The notes under the pieces: model-generated | The model's input: only the letters and a program-made list of their open reading frames with translations | What the model was told of the DNA's origin: nothing | Databases searched by the model: none | Shown here: piece by piece, positions 53,357 to 61,957 of the stretch | Layout: the number at the start of each line of letters is the position of its first letter | How positions within the stretch are numbered: position 1 is the stretch's first letter | Origin: Thermobacillus xylanilyticus | GTDB taxonomy: Bacteria; Bacillota; Bacilli; Paenibacillales; Paenibacillaceae | Direction: 5' to 3' | Assembly: GCF_907165215.1 (NCBI RefSeq) | Contig: NZ_CAJRAY010000017.1 | Location: 3,040 to 67,039 of the forward strand | Length of the DNA stretch: 64,000 nt | Position numbers and translations under genes: made by a program

Positions 53357-55663
53357 ATGGCGATCGAGATCAGCAAGGAACGCCCGGCCGGCACGGTCGA
53401 GCAGCGGATGGTCTATGAATCCGGCAACGAGATGGCGGCTTACGCCGCGCATCAGATCAACTACCATGTCATGGGGTATTTCCCGATTTCGCCGTCCACC
53501 GAGGTTGCGCAATTCCTCGACCTCATGAAGGCGAACGGCCAGCATGACATCAAGCTGATTCCGGCGGACGGCGAGCACGGCTCGGCCGGCATCTGCTACG
53601 GCGCTTCCGTCGCCGGCGGGCGCGTGTTCAACGTGACCAGCGCGAACGGCTTCCTGTACATGCTGGAGCAGCTGCCGGTGCAATCCGGCACGCGCTTCCC
53701 GATGGTGATGAACCTGGTCTGCCGTTCGGTGTCGGGACCGCTCAACATCCACGGCGACCATTCCGACCTGTACTACGCGCTCAATACGGGATGGCCGATT
53801 CTGCTCGCGCGCGATCCGCAGGCCGTCTACGACATGAACATCATGGCGATCAAGCTGGCCGAGCATCCGGATGTCCGGCTGCCCGTCATCGTCGCGTCGG
53901 ACGGCTACTTCACGTCGCACCAGAAGCGGCGCGTGCAGACGTTCGCGCACCGCGAAGACGTGCTCAAGTTCATCGGCGAGCAGCCGCCGGAAGGGTTCCC
54001 GCACGTGCTCGACCGGAACAATCCGATCACGGTCGGCCCGTACATGAACGAACCGGACTTCATCAACAACCGTTATCAGCAATCGGAAGCGATGTACCGC
54101 GCGGCGGACGTCTTTGAAGAGATCCGCAAAGAGTACGCCGTGCTCACCGGCCGCGATTATCCGAAGCTCGATCTGTACCGGATGGAAGACGCGGAGGTCG
54201 CCGTCTTCCTGCTGAACTCGGCGTCGGAGATCATCAAGGACGTCGTGGACCAGCTCCGGGCGAAGGGCGTCAAGGCGGGCGCGATCACGCCGAACATCAT
54301 CCGCCCGTTCCCGCAGAAGGAAATCGCCGAAGCGCTGAAGAACGTCAAGGCGGTTACGGTCGGCGACCGCGCCGATTCGTACGGCGCCTACGGCGGCAAC
54401 ATGACGCTCGAAGTGAAGGCGGCGCTGTTCTCGCACGGCAACTCGACGACGAAGGTGATCAGCCGGGTCTACGGCCTAGGCGGCAAGGACTTCTACGCCG
54501 AAGACGGCCATCATTTCTTCGAGCTTGCGATCGACGCGGCGGAGAAGGGCTATGTCGAGAAGCCGTTCGACTATTACGGCCATACGCCGGGCGACCCGGC
54601 CAAGGCGCCGAAGCGGGTTCTCGAGCCGATGAAGTACGAGGACCTGAAGACCGGCCTCATCACGGTGGAGAAGGACGAGGAAACGGGCAAACTGAAAGTG
54701 AAGGTTCCGCCGCTCCGCAATCTGACGAAGAAACCGAAGCGGCTTGCGCCGGGACACGGCGCCTGCCCGGGCTGCGGCATCTTCTCCGGCCTCGAGCTGT
54801 TCTTCAAGGGCATCGAGGGCGACATCGTCGCGCTCTTCCAGACCGGCTGCGCGATGGTCGTTACGACCGGTTATCCGTACTCGTCCCACAAGGCGACGTA
54901 TATCCACAACCTGTTCCAGAACGGTGCCGCGACGCTGTCCGGCGTCGTCGAGATGTTCTGGGAGCGCAAGCGGCGCGGCGAGCTTGACCATCTCGGCCTG
55001 AAGGACGACTTCACGTTCGTCATGATCACGGGCGACGGCGGCATGGACATCGGCATGGGTCCGGCGATCGGCGCGGCGCTCCGCAATCATAAGATGATCA
55101 TCCTTGAATACGACAACGAAGGCTACATGAATACGGGCGCGCAGCTGTCGTACTCGACGCCGCTCGGCCACCGGACGTCGACCTCGAACGTCGGCAAGCA
55201 TCAGGGCGGCAAGCTGTTCCACCACAAGGACACGCCGCAGATCATGGCGGCCACGAACATTCCGTATGTATTTACGGGAGCGGAAAGCCAGCCGCTGGAC
55301 CTGGTCCGCAAAGCGGCGAAGGCGCAATATTACGCGCAGAACGAAGGCCTCGTCTACGGGAAGATTCTGATCACCTGTCCGCTGAACTGGCTCTCGGAAG
55401 AGAAGATCGGCCAGGAGCTCATCGACGACGCGGTCAACAGCTGCTTCTTCCCGCTTTACGAGGTCGAGCACGGGGTGACGAACATCACGTACAACCCCGA
55501 GGAGAAGGGCAAGCGGATTCCGGTGTCCGACTGGCTGAAACGGATGGGCAAGACGCGCCACCTGGCGCGTCCGGAATACGCCGAAGCGCTGAAGTCGTTC
55601 GAGGACGAAGTCGAGCGGCGCTGGCAGCGTCTGAAAGCGAAGCACGAGAATCCGTACCTGTAA
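53357..55663 (+). CDS. 2-oxoacid:ferredoxin oxidoreductase, fused alpha–beta subunit
   Basis: A 768-residue fusion. The N-terminal alpha part has YFPISPSTEVAQFL and domain II near VAVFLLNSASEIIKDV. The C-terminal beta part has GHGACPGCGIFSG and the TPP motif MITGDGGMDIGMGPAIGAAL with YDNEGYMNTG. With the upstream gamma–delta protein it gives a complete four-domain enzyme in two genes. It is oxygen-sensitive in many relatives and points to anaerobic or microaerobic carbon flow. Specificity (pyruvate, 2-oxoglutarate or others) cannot be set from sequence. Confidence 0.87.
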   Translation: MAIEISKERPAGTVEQRMVYESGNEMAAYAAHQINYHVMGYFPISPSTEVAQFLDLMKANGQHDIKLIPADGEHGSAGICYGASVAGGRVFNVTSANGFLYMLEQLPVQSGTRFPMVMNLVCRSVSGPLNIHGDHSDLYYALNTGWPILLARDPQAVYDMNIMAIKLAEHPDVRLPVIVASDGYFTSHQKRRVQTFAHREDVLKFIGEQPPEGFPHVLDRNNPITVGPYMNEPDFINNRYQQSEAMYRAADVFEEIRKEYAVLTGRDYPKLDLYRMEDAEVAVFLLNSASEIIKDVVDQLRAKGVKAGAITPNIIRPFPQKEIAEALKNVKAVTVGDRADSYGAYGGNMTLEVKAALFSHGNSTTKVISRVYGLGGKDFYAEDGHHFFELAIDAAEKGYVEKPFDYYGHTPGDPAKAPKRVLEPMKYEDLKTGLITVEKDEETGKLKVKVPPLRNLTKKPKRLAPGHGACPGCGIFSGLELFFKGIEGDIVALFQTGCAMVVTTGYPYSSHKATYIHNLFQNGAATLSGVVEMFWERKRRGELDHLGLKDDFTFVMITGDGGMDIGMGPAIGAALRNHKMIILEYDNEGYMNTGAQLSYSTPLGHRTSTSNVGKHQGGKLFHHKDTPQIMAATNIPYVFTGAESQPLDLVRKAAKAQYYAQNEGLVYGKILITCPLNWLSEEKIGQELIDDAVNSCFFPLYEVEHGVTNITYNPEEKGKRIPVSDWLKRMGKTRHLARPEYAEALKSFEDEVERRWQRLKAKHENPYL

Positions 55664-55690
55664 TCCGGAGGCCTGAAGCAACAATAGGCT

Positions 55691-55729
55691 ACGGCGCACC
55701 TTCCGTCAGGGGGGCTGCGCCGTTTGTTT
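55691..55729 (+). terminator. Terminator of the oxidoreductase operon
   Basis: ACGGCGCA and TGCGCCGT form an 8-bp stem followed by TTGTTTG. Confidence 0.7.
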
Positions 55730-55790
55730 GAAATTGTCCGGCTTCCGGCCAAGCTGAAATTCAGGACGTGACACAAGGAGGATTTGTGGG

Positions 55791-56321
55791 ATGCCGATGA
55801 CGAAGGCGGCCGGATCGTTCGCCCGGTTCAGGGAACTGGCGCCGGATCAGGAAGCGGTGTTCGGCGATGAACTGCGGAAAGGCGGATTTGCCGCGGTGCG
55901 CGTTTTTCTGGAAGATTTCCGCACATTCTTGCGGCAATACGACGAGCCGCAGCAGGAAGAAGCCGAGCGGCTGATCAGGCGCGGGCGCGACGTGCTGCCC
56001 GAGCCGGGACGGATCAGCCCTTCGTGGGCCCGCATCTGGGAAGAGTTCGCATCCATCGCCGCATACAAACGCGACGTCTTTCGCCGCATCCCTCCGGACA
56101 ATCGGGAAGGCGAATGGCAGGTGCTGCTCGACAACCCGTATACGAACGGACAGATCGTGGTCTATCCGGCGCTTGCGTTTCTGGAAGCGGCCTATATGTA
56201 CGCCTATTTCCGCACCGGATTGGAACCGAACGAAGTGATCCGGATGCAGCGGATTCATACCTTCCTGCACGATACCGGCCGCTCGCCGGAACCCGGAGCC
56301 GAAGAAAGGCGGGACGGCTGA
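55791..56321 (+). CDS. Uncharacterised soluble protein
   Basis: I do not recognise this 176-residue protein. It looks largely helical, with aromatic and acidic residues. Distinct stretches are VFLEDFRTFLRQYDEPQQEE, ISPSWARIWEEFASIAAYKR and YPALAFLEAAYMYAYFRTG. The latter is hydrophobic but probably amphipathic rather than membrane-spanning. AAGGAGGA precedes ATG 55791. Only one base separates its stop from the next start, so it is likely co-expressed with the esterase. Confidence 0.7.
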   Translation: MPMTKAAGSFARFRELAPDQEAVFGDELRKGGFAAVRVFLEDFRTFLRQYDEPQQEEAERLIRRGRDVLPEPGRISPSWARIWEEFASIAAYKRDVFRRIPPDNREGEWQVLLDNPYTNGQIVVYPALAFLEAAYMYAYFRTGLEPNEVIRMQRIHTFLHDTGRSPEPGAEERRDG

Positions 56322-56322
56322 T

Positions 56323-57288
56323 TTGACGGACTATATTCGGCGGAAGATGGAATCGCTGGCCGCCATACAGCCGGTGCGGACGGCGCGGGACGACTACGAG
56401 GCGTTCTGGTCGTCGATGATGGACATCCGCGCGGAACTCGGCGGCAAGGGGGCAAGAACCGAGGCCGATCCGGAGCTTCCCGGCGTCCGGGCGTACCGGG
56501 TCAAGCTGGACGGGTGGGGCGGCACGCCGGTCCGCGCCTGGTTCCTGCTGCCGCCGCCGCCCGCCAGCGCGCCGTATCCTTGCCTTGTCATCGCGCACGG
56601 CTACACCGGTTCGAAGGGTGATCCGGAGCAGTATGCCGCCTGGCTGCTGCGCGGCTACGCCGTCATGGCGTTTGATGTGCGCGGACAGGGCGGCGAGACG
56701 GGCAACCGGGCGGGCACCGACTACGGCGCGGTGAAAGGCTGGATCACCCAGGGCATCCTGGACAAGGACACCTGCTATTACAAGGCGATCGTGCTGGATA
56801 CGCTGCAGGCCGTCGATTGGGCGGCCGCCCAGCCCGAAGTCGATCCCGGCCGGATCGCGATGATGGGGGTCAGCCAGGGCGGCGGGCTGACGCTGCTTGC
56901 CGCGGCGTTCCATCCGCGCATTGCGGCCGCGGTGGCCGACATTCCGAACATGTGCCAGATGGATTTCGGCATTTTCAATTCGACGGGCTCGCTCTCGGAG
57001 GCGGCCGAGTTCGTGAACCGGCATCCGGAGCATCTCGAACGGGTGCTCGCCACGCTCAGCTATTTCGACGCCGTCAACTGTGCGGACCGCATCCGCTATC
57101 CGATCCTCGTCTCCGCCGGGCTGAAGGACATGGTGTGCTGGCCGGAGACGATCTACGCCGCTTACAACGGCATTGCGTCGGAACAGAAGACGATCGTGCC
57201 GTTCCCGTTCGCGGGACACTTCACGGCTGCGGGACACGGACGGACCGTCTACGCTTTCCTGAAGCGGCATGTGCCGGCGCTCACCTGA
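56323..57288 (+). CDS. CE7-type acetyl esterase (acetyl xylan esterase / cephalosporin-C deacetylase family)
   Basis: A 321-residue alpha/beta hydrolase. CE7 landmarks are FDVRGQGGETG, nucleophile MGVSQGGGLTL, catalytic Asp in SAGLKDMVCWPET and the His in FAGHFTAAGH. There is no signal peptide, so it would deacetylate imported oligosaccharides or small acetyl esters in the cytosol. The start is TTG 56323, supported by alignment of the N-terminal helix (YIRRKMESLAAIQP) with the family; ATG 56347 is the alternative. Confidence 0.88.
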   Translation: MTDYIRRKMESLAAIQPVRTARDDYEAFWSSMMDIRAELGGKGARTEADPELPGVRAYRVKLDGWGGTPVRAWFLLPPPPASAPYPCLVIAHGYTGSKGDPEQYAAWLLRGYAVMAFDVRGQGGETGNRAGTDYGAVKGWITQGILDKDTCYYKAIVLDTLQAVDWAAAQPEVDPGRIAMMGVSQGGGLTLLAAAFHPRIAAAVADIPNMCQMDFGIFNSTGSLSEAAEFVNRHPEHLERVLATLSYFDAVNCADRIRYPILVSAGLKDMVCWPETIYAAYNGIASEQKTIVPFPFAGHFTAAGHGRTVYAFLKRHVPALT

Positions 57289-57311
57289 CGATGGAACGGC
57301 CGCCGCGCGGA

Positions 57312-58325
57312 TCAGCGGGGGACGCCTGCAATCCGCCCGGTCGCCAGCAGATGCGCGGCGATCTTGCGCCCGTGGAAGCGGCCGGATTCGATGAAAATCT
57401 CGTTCGCTTCGTTGCGGGAAGCGACGACGCCGGCAAGATAGAGGCCCGGCACATTCGTCTCCATCGTCTCGTCGTCGTAGCGCGGCCAGCCTTCCGGCTC
57501 GATGACGACGCCGGCTTCGGACAGGAAGCGGCGGTCGGGGTGGAAGCCGGTCATCGCCAGCACGAAGTCGTTCGGCAGCGTCACGATCCCGTCCGGCGTC
57601 TCGATGTCGATCGTTTCTTCCGCGATCGCGGCGACTTTCGAACGGAGCATGAGCTTGACGGCGCCTTTGTCAACCTTGGCCATGAAGACCGGCAGCACCC
57701 ACGGCTTCACGCCGCGCGCGAGCGTCTCGCCGCGGTGAACGACGGTGACGCGCGCGCCGACCCGTTCGAGCTCGAGCGCGGCATCCACCGCGGAATTGGC
57801 GCCGCCGACGATGACGACGTCCGTATTCGTGTACGGATGGGCTTCGGTGAAGAAATGCGTCACTTTCGGCAAATCTTCGCCGGGAACGTCCAGCAGGTTC
57901 GGATGATCGAAGTATCCGGTCGCCACGATGACGATATCCGCCTCGTAGCGGACCGGGCGCGTCGCCCGGCGGCGCGCCTCGAGCGCAAAACCGCCTTCGG
58001 GCTTCGCGGACAGCCGTTCGACGGTCGTGAACGTATGGATGCGGACGCCTCTGCGAAGCGCAACCGTGCGATAATAATGCAGCGCCTCAAGCCGCGTCGG
58101 CTTCGGTCCGGCCGTCGTGAACGGAATGTCATCGATCTCCAGATTCTCCGGCGAGCTGAAAAACTCGAGGTAGACCGGGTACCGCGAGATCGAATGGACG
58201 ACGTTCTGTTTCTCGATGACGAGCGGATTCAGCCCGATCTTCTTGAGTTCGACAGCGGCAGCGAGACCGCACGGTCCGGCGCCGATGATGATGATGTTTT
58301 CCCTGTGAATTTCCTGTGCTTGCAT
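57312..58325 (-). CDS. ypdA: YpdA-type bacillithiol disulphide reductase
   Basis: A 337-residue FAD/NADPH oxidoreductase. FAD motif IIIGAGPCGLAAAVELKK includes the cysteine typical of YpdA; NADPH motif is VIVGGANSAVDAALELE; VVHRGETLARGVKPWVLP follows. It reduces oxidised bacillithiol, the low-molecular-weight thiol of Firmicutes. The start at 58325 is chosen over a longer frame; GGGAGG lies about 11 bases upstream. Confidence 0.92.
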   Translation of the reverse strand: MQAQEIHRENIIIIGAGPCGLAAAVELKKIGLNPLVIEKQNVVHSISRYPVYLEFFSSPENLEIDDIPFTTAGPKPTRLEALHYYRTVALRRGVRIHTFTTVERLSAKPEGGFALEARRRATRPVRYEADIVIVATGYFDHPNLLDVPGEDLPKVTHFFTEAHPYTNTDVVIVGGANSAVDAALELERVGARVTVVHRGETLARGVKPWVLPVFMAKVDKGAVKLMLRSKVAAIAEETIDIETPDGIVTLPNDFVLAMTGFHPDRRFLSEAGVVIEPEGWPRYDDETMETNVPGLYLAGVVASRNEANEIFIESGRFHGRKIAAHLLATGRIAGVPR

Positions 58326-58371
58326 GATGACGAAAACCTCCCGTGCCGCATGCCGCGGCGCTGATAGTCTC

Positions 58372-58400
58372 ATTGTAATGCGCAAGGCGGCGGGGATCAA
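58372..58400 (-). promoter_or_regulatory. ypdA promoter (SigA)
   Basis: Minus strand TTGATC (58395–58400) and TACAAT (58372–58377), exactly 17 bases apart. Confidence 0.65.
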
Positions 58401-58512
58401 CGAATCGACCTATGTACAAATGAGCGAATCGTGTATAATAGGGGCGAAACGCATGCCGCTCAATCCTGCTGACGACCCGGCAGTGATCGACAACGTTAAG
58501 GAGGATTCATCC

Positions 58513-59043
58513 ATGCGTCGGCGCTTTGTCATCGAGGCCGTAATGGTGGCGACTTACGGGCAGCTGCTTGTACCGTCCCGGCCTGTCGACTATATCATCC
58601 CTTATTCAACCATCATGGAACTGTACGATATGAAAGAAGGGCCGGAGCCTGTCATGGACGATCCCGATGACGACCGTCACGTCAAGCAGAAAATCGGCGA
58701 ACTGATCGAATTTTTCGCCGAGCCGCTCAACAAGAAGAAAATCGAGCGCGCCCTGCAGGTGCCCTGGCGGGAAAGCTCGCCGCTCCTCTTGAATGACAAC
58801 GTCTCATTCATCGTGATCCACGCCATCGACAACGCGCAATACGGCGAGACGTTCGACCCGATCGAGACGGAGCAGATCTTGACGGCCATGAAATACCAGG
58901 TGCCGCTGCTGACCGACCAGCTCGAACTGCAGGACCGCATCATCGAAGCGGAAGTGCCCGTGCAGGTTTTTGATATCGAAGATTTTGAATATGCGGTGGA
59001 AGTCGGGACGGAGTTGGACTGGGAGACCAGCCGGGATCTGTGA
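58513..59043 (+). CDS. Conserved acidic protein of unknown function
   Basis: A 176-residue acidic soluble protein with no motif I can name. It begins RRRFVIEAVMVATYGQLLVP and has a strongly acidic middle (EGPEPVMDDPDDDRHVKQ) and tail (VFDIEDFEYAVEVGTELDWE). The regular helix–strand pattern suggests a single compact domain. ATG 58513 has AAGGAGG upstream. A TATAAT at 58434–58439 is the likely -10, with a weak TATGTA 17 bases before it. Followed by a terminator, so monocistronic. Confidence 0.75.
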   Translation: MRRRFVIEAVMVATYGQLLVPSRPVDYIIPYSTIMELYDMKEGPEPVMDDPDDDRHVKQKIGELIEFFAEPLNKKKIERALQVPWRESSPLLLNDNVSFIVIHAIDNAQYGETFDPIETEQILTAMKYQVPLLTDQLELQDRIIEAEVPVQVFDIEDFEYAVEVGTELDWETSRDL

Positions 59044-59072
59044 CAGCCGGCGCATTGCAGGATCGACCGTCG

Positions 59073-59104
59073 CCTTGAACCGGAGGAGGTTCAGGGCTTT
59101 TTTG
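59073..59104 (+). terminator. Terminator after the acidic protein gene
   Basis: CCTTGAACC pairs with GGTTCAGGG around GGAGGA, followed by CTTTTTTG. Confidence 0.82.
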
Positions 59105-59193
59105 CGTTCCGTTTTGTGCGCGCATTGGAAATAATCGGGTGCGTTTTGGGACATGCTAGGTTCGAATATCCCGAAGGAATGGAGCGAACCGGC

Positions 59194-59865
59194 ATGATGA
59201 CAAAACGCAGATGGCGGCTTCGGCGCAGCCTGAAGCCGGAGGTGCGCGAAGTGTTTGCGCTCACGAGCAGCCTGGATGAAATCCGCGACCGATTCGAAAT
59301 TGTGAAGATTACGGCGGAATATGAACCGCAAGAAGCGGTGGAGCCGACCGATCCCGTTCCGATCATCGTCGGCCGGCGCCGCGAGCGGAGGCTGGTGGAT
59401 GCCCGCTGGGGATTGTTCCCGTTCTGGGCGAAAGATTCCGTGCATGCCGACCTGCACGGCGTGCTGGACAAGCCGATATTCGAACGGCTGGTCCGGAAAC
59501 AGCGATGCATCGTGCCCGGGACGGCGCTGGCCACGCTCAGGGAGGACGGACGGCTGTGCCACATCGTACGGATGATGCCGAAGGAAGGCGGTCTGTTCGG
59601 CATGGCGGGACTGTACGAAGAGTTTGTGAACGGAAGCGGCAAACTGCATCGCGCGTTCACCATCGTGACGACAGACAGCCGCGGGGGACATGGAGACGTC
59701 CGTTCCCGCATGCCGCTGCTGCTCGGGGATGCGGAGGCGGAAGAATGGCTCAATCCCGACCGGAAAGTGAGCAGCGCATGGCCGGGTTTCTTCGATGTGC
59801 CCGATGAAGCGCGCTGGGTCGTCCATACGGACGTCCGGCGGCTCGAACGCACAGTTCAGGCTTGA
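59194..59865 (+). CDS. SRAP (YedK/HMCES) homologue lacking catalytic residues
   Basis: A 223-residue protein aligning with SOS-response-associated peptidase (SRAP) proteins through DARWGLFPFWAKD (69–81), RKQRCIVPG (101–109), GLFGMAGLYEEF, AFTIVTTDS and RSRMPLLL...EEWLNP. However, the N-terminal MCGRF block with catalytic Cys2 is absent, the NARAET segment reads DLHGVLD, FYEW is lost, and the HDRMP histidine is replaced (RSRMP). Canonical SRAP crosslinks abasic sites in single-stranded DNA through Cys2. ATG 59194 has GGAG nine bases upstream, and no upstream in-frame start restores the cysteine. Confidence 0.78.
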   Translation: MMTKRRWRLRRSLKPEVREVFALTSSLDEIRDRFEIVKITAEYEPQEAVEPTDPVPIIVGRRRERRLVDARWGLFPFWAKDSVHADLHGVLDKPIFERLVRKQRCIVPGTALATLREDGRLCHIVRMMPKEGGLFGMAGLYEEFVNGSGKLHRAFTIVTTDSRGGHGDVRSRMPLLLGDAEAEEWLNPDRKVSSAWPGFFDVPDEARWVVHTDVRRLERTVQA

Positions 59866-59909
59866 CCCGCTAAACTCGGGTTTACCAACTTACATCCGTT
59901 TCAGTCCTG

Positions 59910-59936
59910 TTGTAAACACGCGTTTTCCGCTATAAT
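59910..59936 (+). promoter_or_regulatory. Promoter of the aldo/keto reductase cluster
   Basis: TTGTAA (59910–59915) and a perfect TATAAT (59931–59936) are separated by 15 bases, shorter than optimal, about 60 bases before the first reductase. Confidence 0.55.
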
Positions 59937-59996
59937 GGAAACGATGTCACGAATTTTGAAAATTCAGCGATTGGCGGGCAGCGAAAGGAGAAACGG

Positions 59997-60914
59997 ATGG
60001 AAACGGCGATTCTCGGAAGAACGGGTCTCAAGGTGACCAAACTGGGCTACGGCGCCATGGAAATTCGCGGGCGGCGGGTATGGAGCGGCAGAGCGGTGAC
60101 GGACGAACAGGCGGAAACCATTTTGAACGCGGTGCTGGATGCCGGCATCACGTTCATCGACACGTCCTATGACTACGGGATGAGCGAGGAGTACATCGGG
60201 CGGTTTATCAGCAAGCGCCGCAGCGAATACATCCTGGCGACGAAATGCGGCTGCACGCTCGTCAACTGCGGCGATCACGACGAGACGCCGCACGTATGGA
60301 CGCGCGAGAACCTGTTGCACAACATCGACACCAGCCTGAAGCGGATGCGGACCGACTATGTCGATTTGCTGCAGCTGCACGGCCCGACGCCGCAGCAGGC
60401 GGAAGAAGGCGAGCTGGTCGAGACGCTGAAAGAGATCCAGAAAGCCGGCAAGGCGCGGTGGATCGGCATTTCTTCCTACATGCCGAACATCCAGCCGTTC
60501 ATCGCGTCCGGCGAATTCGACACGTTCCAGATCCCGTACTCGGCGATCGAGCGGGAACACGAGGACATCATCGCCCAGGCGGCGGCGACCGGCGCGGGCA
60601 TCATCATCCGCGGCGGCGTCGGACAGGGCGAACCCGGGGCGGGACGCGGTCCGGTGAACCGGTGGGCGTATTGGGAGCAGGCGAAGCTGGACGAGCTGCT
60701 TGACGAAGGCGAGAGCCGCACCGCATTCATGCTGCGCTTCACGCTCAGCAATCCGCATCTGTCTACGACGATCGTCGGCACGCTGCGTCCGGAGCATCTC
60801 CACGAGAACGTGCGCGCGGCCGAGAAGGGACCGCTGCCGGCCGATGTGTATGAGGAAGCGAAGCGGCGCCTGGACGCCGTCGGCATGGGACCGAAGGATA
60901 CGTACCAGCGCTGA
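59997..60914 (+). CDS. Aldo/keto reductase
   Basis: A 305-residue NADPH-dependent TIM-barrel reductase. The tetrad is Asp and Tyr in FIDTSYDYGMSE, Lys in ILATKCG and His in LLQLHGP; cofactor binding near STTIVGTLRPEHL. AAAGGAG precedes ATG 59997. First of two tandem, non-identical reductases (37 bases apart), followed by an epimerase-like gene, which together suggest sugar or sugar-acid catabolism. Confidence 0.92.
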   Translation: METAILGRTGLKVTKLGYGAMEIRGRRVWSGRAVTDEQAETILNAVLDAGITFIDTSYDYGMSEEYIGRFISKRRSEYILATKCGCTLVNCGDHDETPHVWTRENLLHNIDTSLKRMRTDYVDLLQLHGPTPQQAEEGELVETLKEIQKAGKARWIGISSYMPNIQPFIASGEFDTFQIPYSAIEREHEDIIAQAAATGAGIIIRGGVGQGEPGAGRGPVNRWAYWEQAKLDELLDEGESRTAFMLRFTLSNPHLSTTIVGTLRPEHLHENVRAAEKGPLPADVYEEAKRRLDAVGMGPKDTYQR

Positions 60915-60951
60915 TTTTTGATGCCTGATTTGAATTTAGGGGGGAAGCGGC

Positions 60952-61920
60952 ATGTTCTACCGCGCATTGGGAAGAACCGGACTGCAAGTATCCGAAGTCG
61001 GATTCGGCGCCTGGGGGATCGGCAATACAGGCTGGGTCGGCGCGGATGATGGAGAATCGATCCGCGCGCTGAACCGGGCGATCGATCTCGGCTGCAATTT
61101 CATCGACACCGCGCTCGAGTACGGCGCCGGCCACAGCGAGAAGCTCGTCGGCGAAGTTGTCCGCGGCCGAAACGAGACCGTGTATGTCGCCACGAAAATC
61201 CCGCCGAAGAACCGGATATGGCCGGCTCGTCTGGGCACCCCGGTGTCCGAGGCGTTTCCGGCGGATCATGTCATCGCCTGCACGGAGCGGAGCCTGGCCA
61301 ACCTCGGTCTGGACACGATCGACGTGCAGCAGTTCCATGTCTGGTCGGACGAATGGGTCGGCGAAGGCGACTGGCTGGAAGCGGTGCAGAAGTTGAAAGA
61401 TCAGGGCAAAATCCGCCATTTCGGCATCTCGATCAACGACCATGAGCCGAACAACGCGCTCAAACTGATCGAGACCGGCGTTGTCGACACCGTGCAAGTC
61501 ATCTACAACATGTTCGACCAGAGCCCGGAAGATCAGCTGCTGCCGGCCTGCCAGAAGCACAACGTGGGCGTCATCGTCCGCGTCGCCCTCGATGAAGGCG
61601 GCCTGACGGGGCGCATAACGCCGGAGACGACGTTCCCGGAAGGCGATTTCCGCGCGTCTTATTTTGCCGGCGACCGCAAGAAGGAAGTGTACGAACGCGT
61701 GCAGCGCATCGCATCCGATCTCGGCATCGGCCTCGAAGACATGCCGGAGGCAGCGCTGCGCTATGTGCTGAGCCATCCGGCCGTCTCGACCGTCATTCCG
61801 GGCATGCGGACGGTCCGCAACGTCGAGCGGAACATGGCCGTCGGCGACGGCAAGGGGCTGCCGGCGGGCAAGATTGCGAAGGTGAAGCCGCACCGCTGGG
61901 TACGCAATTTCTACCGATGA
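60952..61920 (+). CDS. Aldo/keto reductase
   Basis: A 322-residue reductase of the same superfamily. [19 protein letters not shown] holds Asp and Tyr, [10 protein letters not shown] the Lys and [11 protein letters not shown] the His. [18 protein letters not shown] is the cofactor phosphate loop. It differs enough from its neighbour to be a different subfamily rather than a recent duplicate. GGGGGGAAG precedes ATG 60952. Confidence 0.92.
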   Translation: MFYRALGRTGLQVSEVGFGAWGIGNTGWVGADDGESIRALNRAIDLGCNFIDTALEYGAGHSEKLVGEVVRGRNETVYVATKIPPKNRIWPARLGTPVSEAFPADHVIACTERSLANLGLDTIDVQQFHVWSDEWVGEGDWLEAVQKLKDQGKIRHFGISINDHEPNNALKLIETGVVDTVQVIYNMFDQSPEDQLLPACQKHNVGVIVRVALDEGGLTGRITPETTFPEGDFRASYFAGDRKKEVYERVQRIASDLGIGLEDMPEAALRYVLSHPAVSTVIPGMRTVRNVERNMAVGDGKGLPAGKIAKVKPHRWVRNFYR

Positions 61921-61957
61921 GCGCCGCGGAAGGCCTGAATGGAAGGAGCTGACCGGC

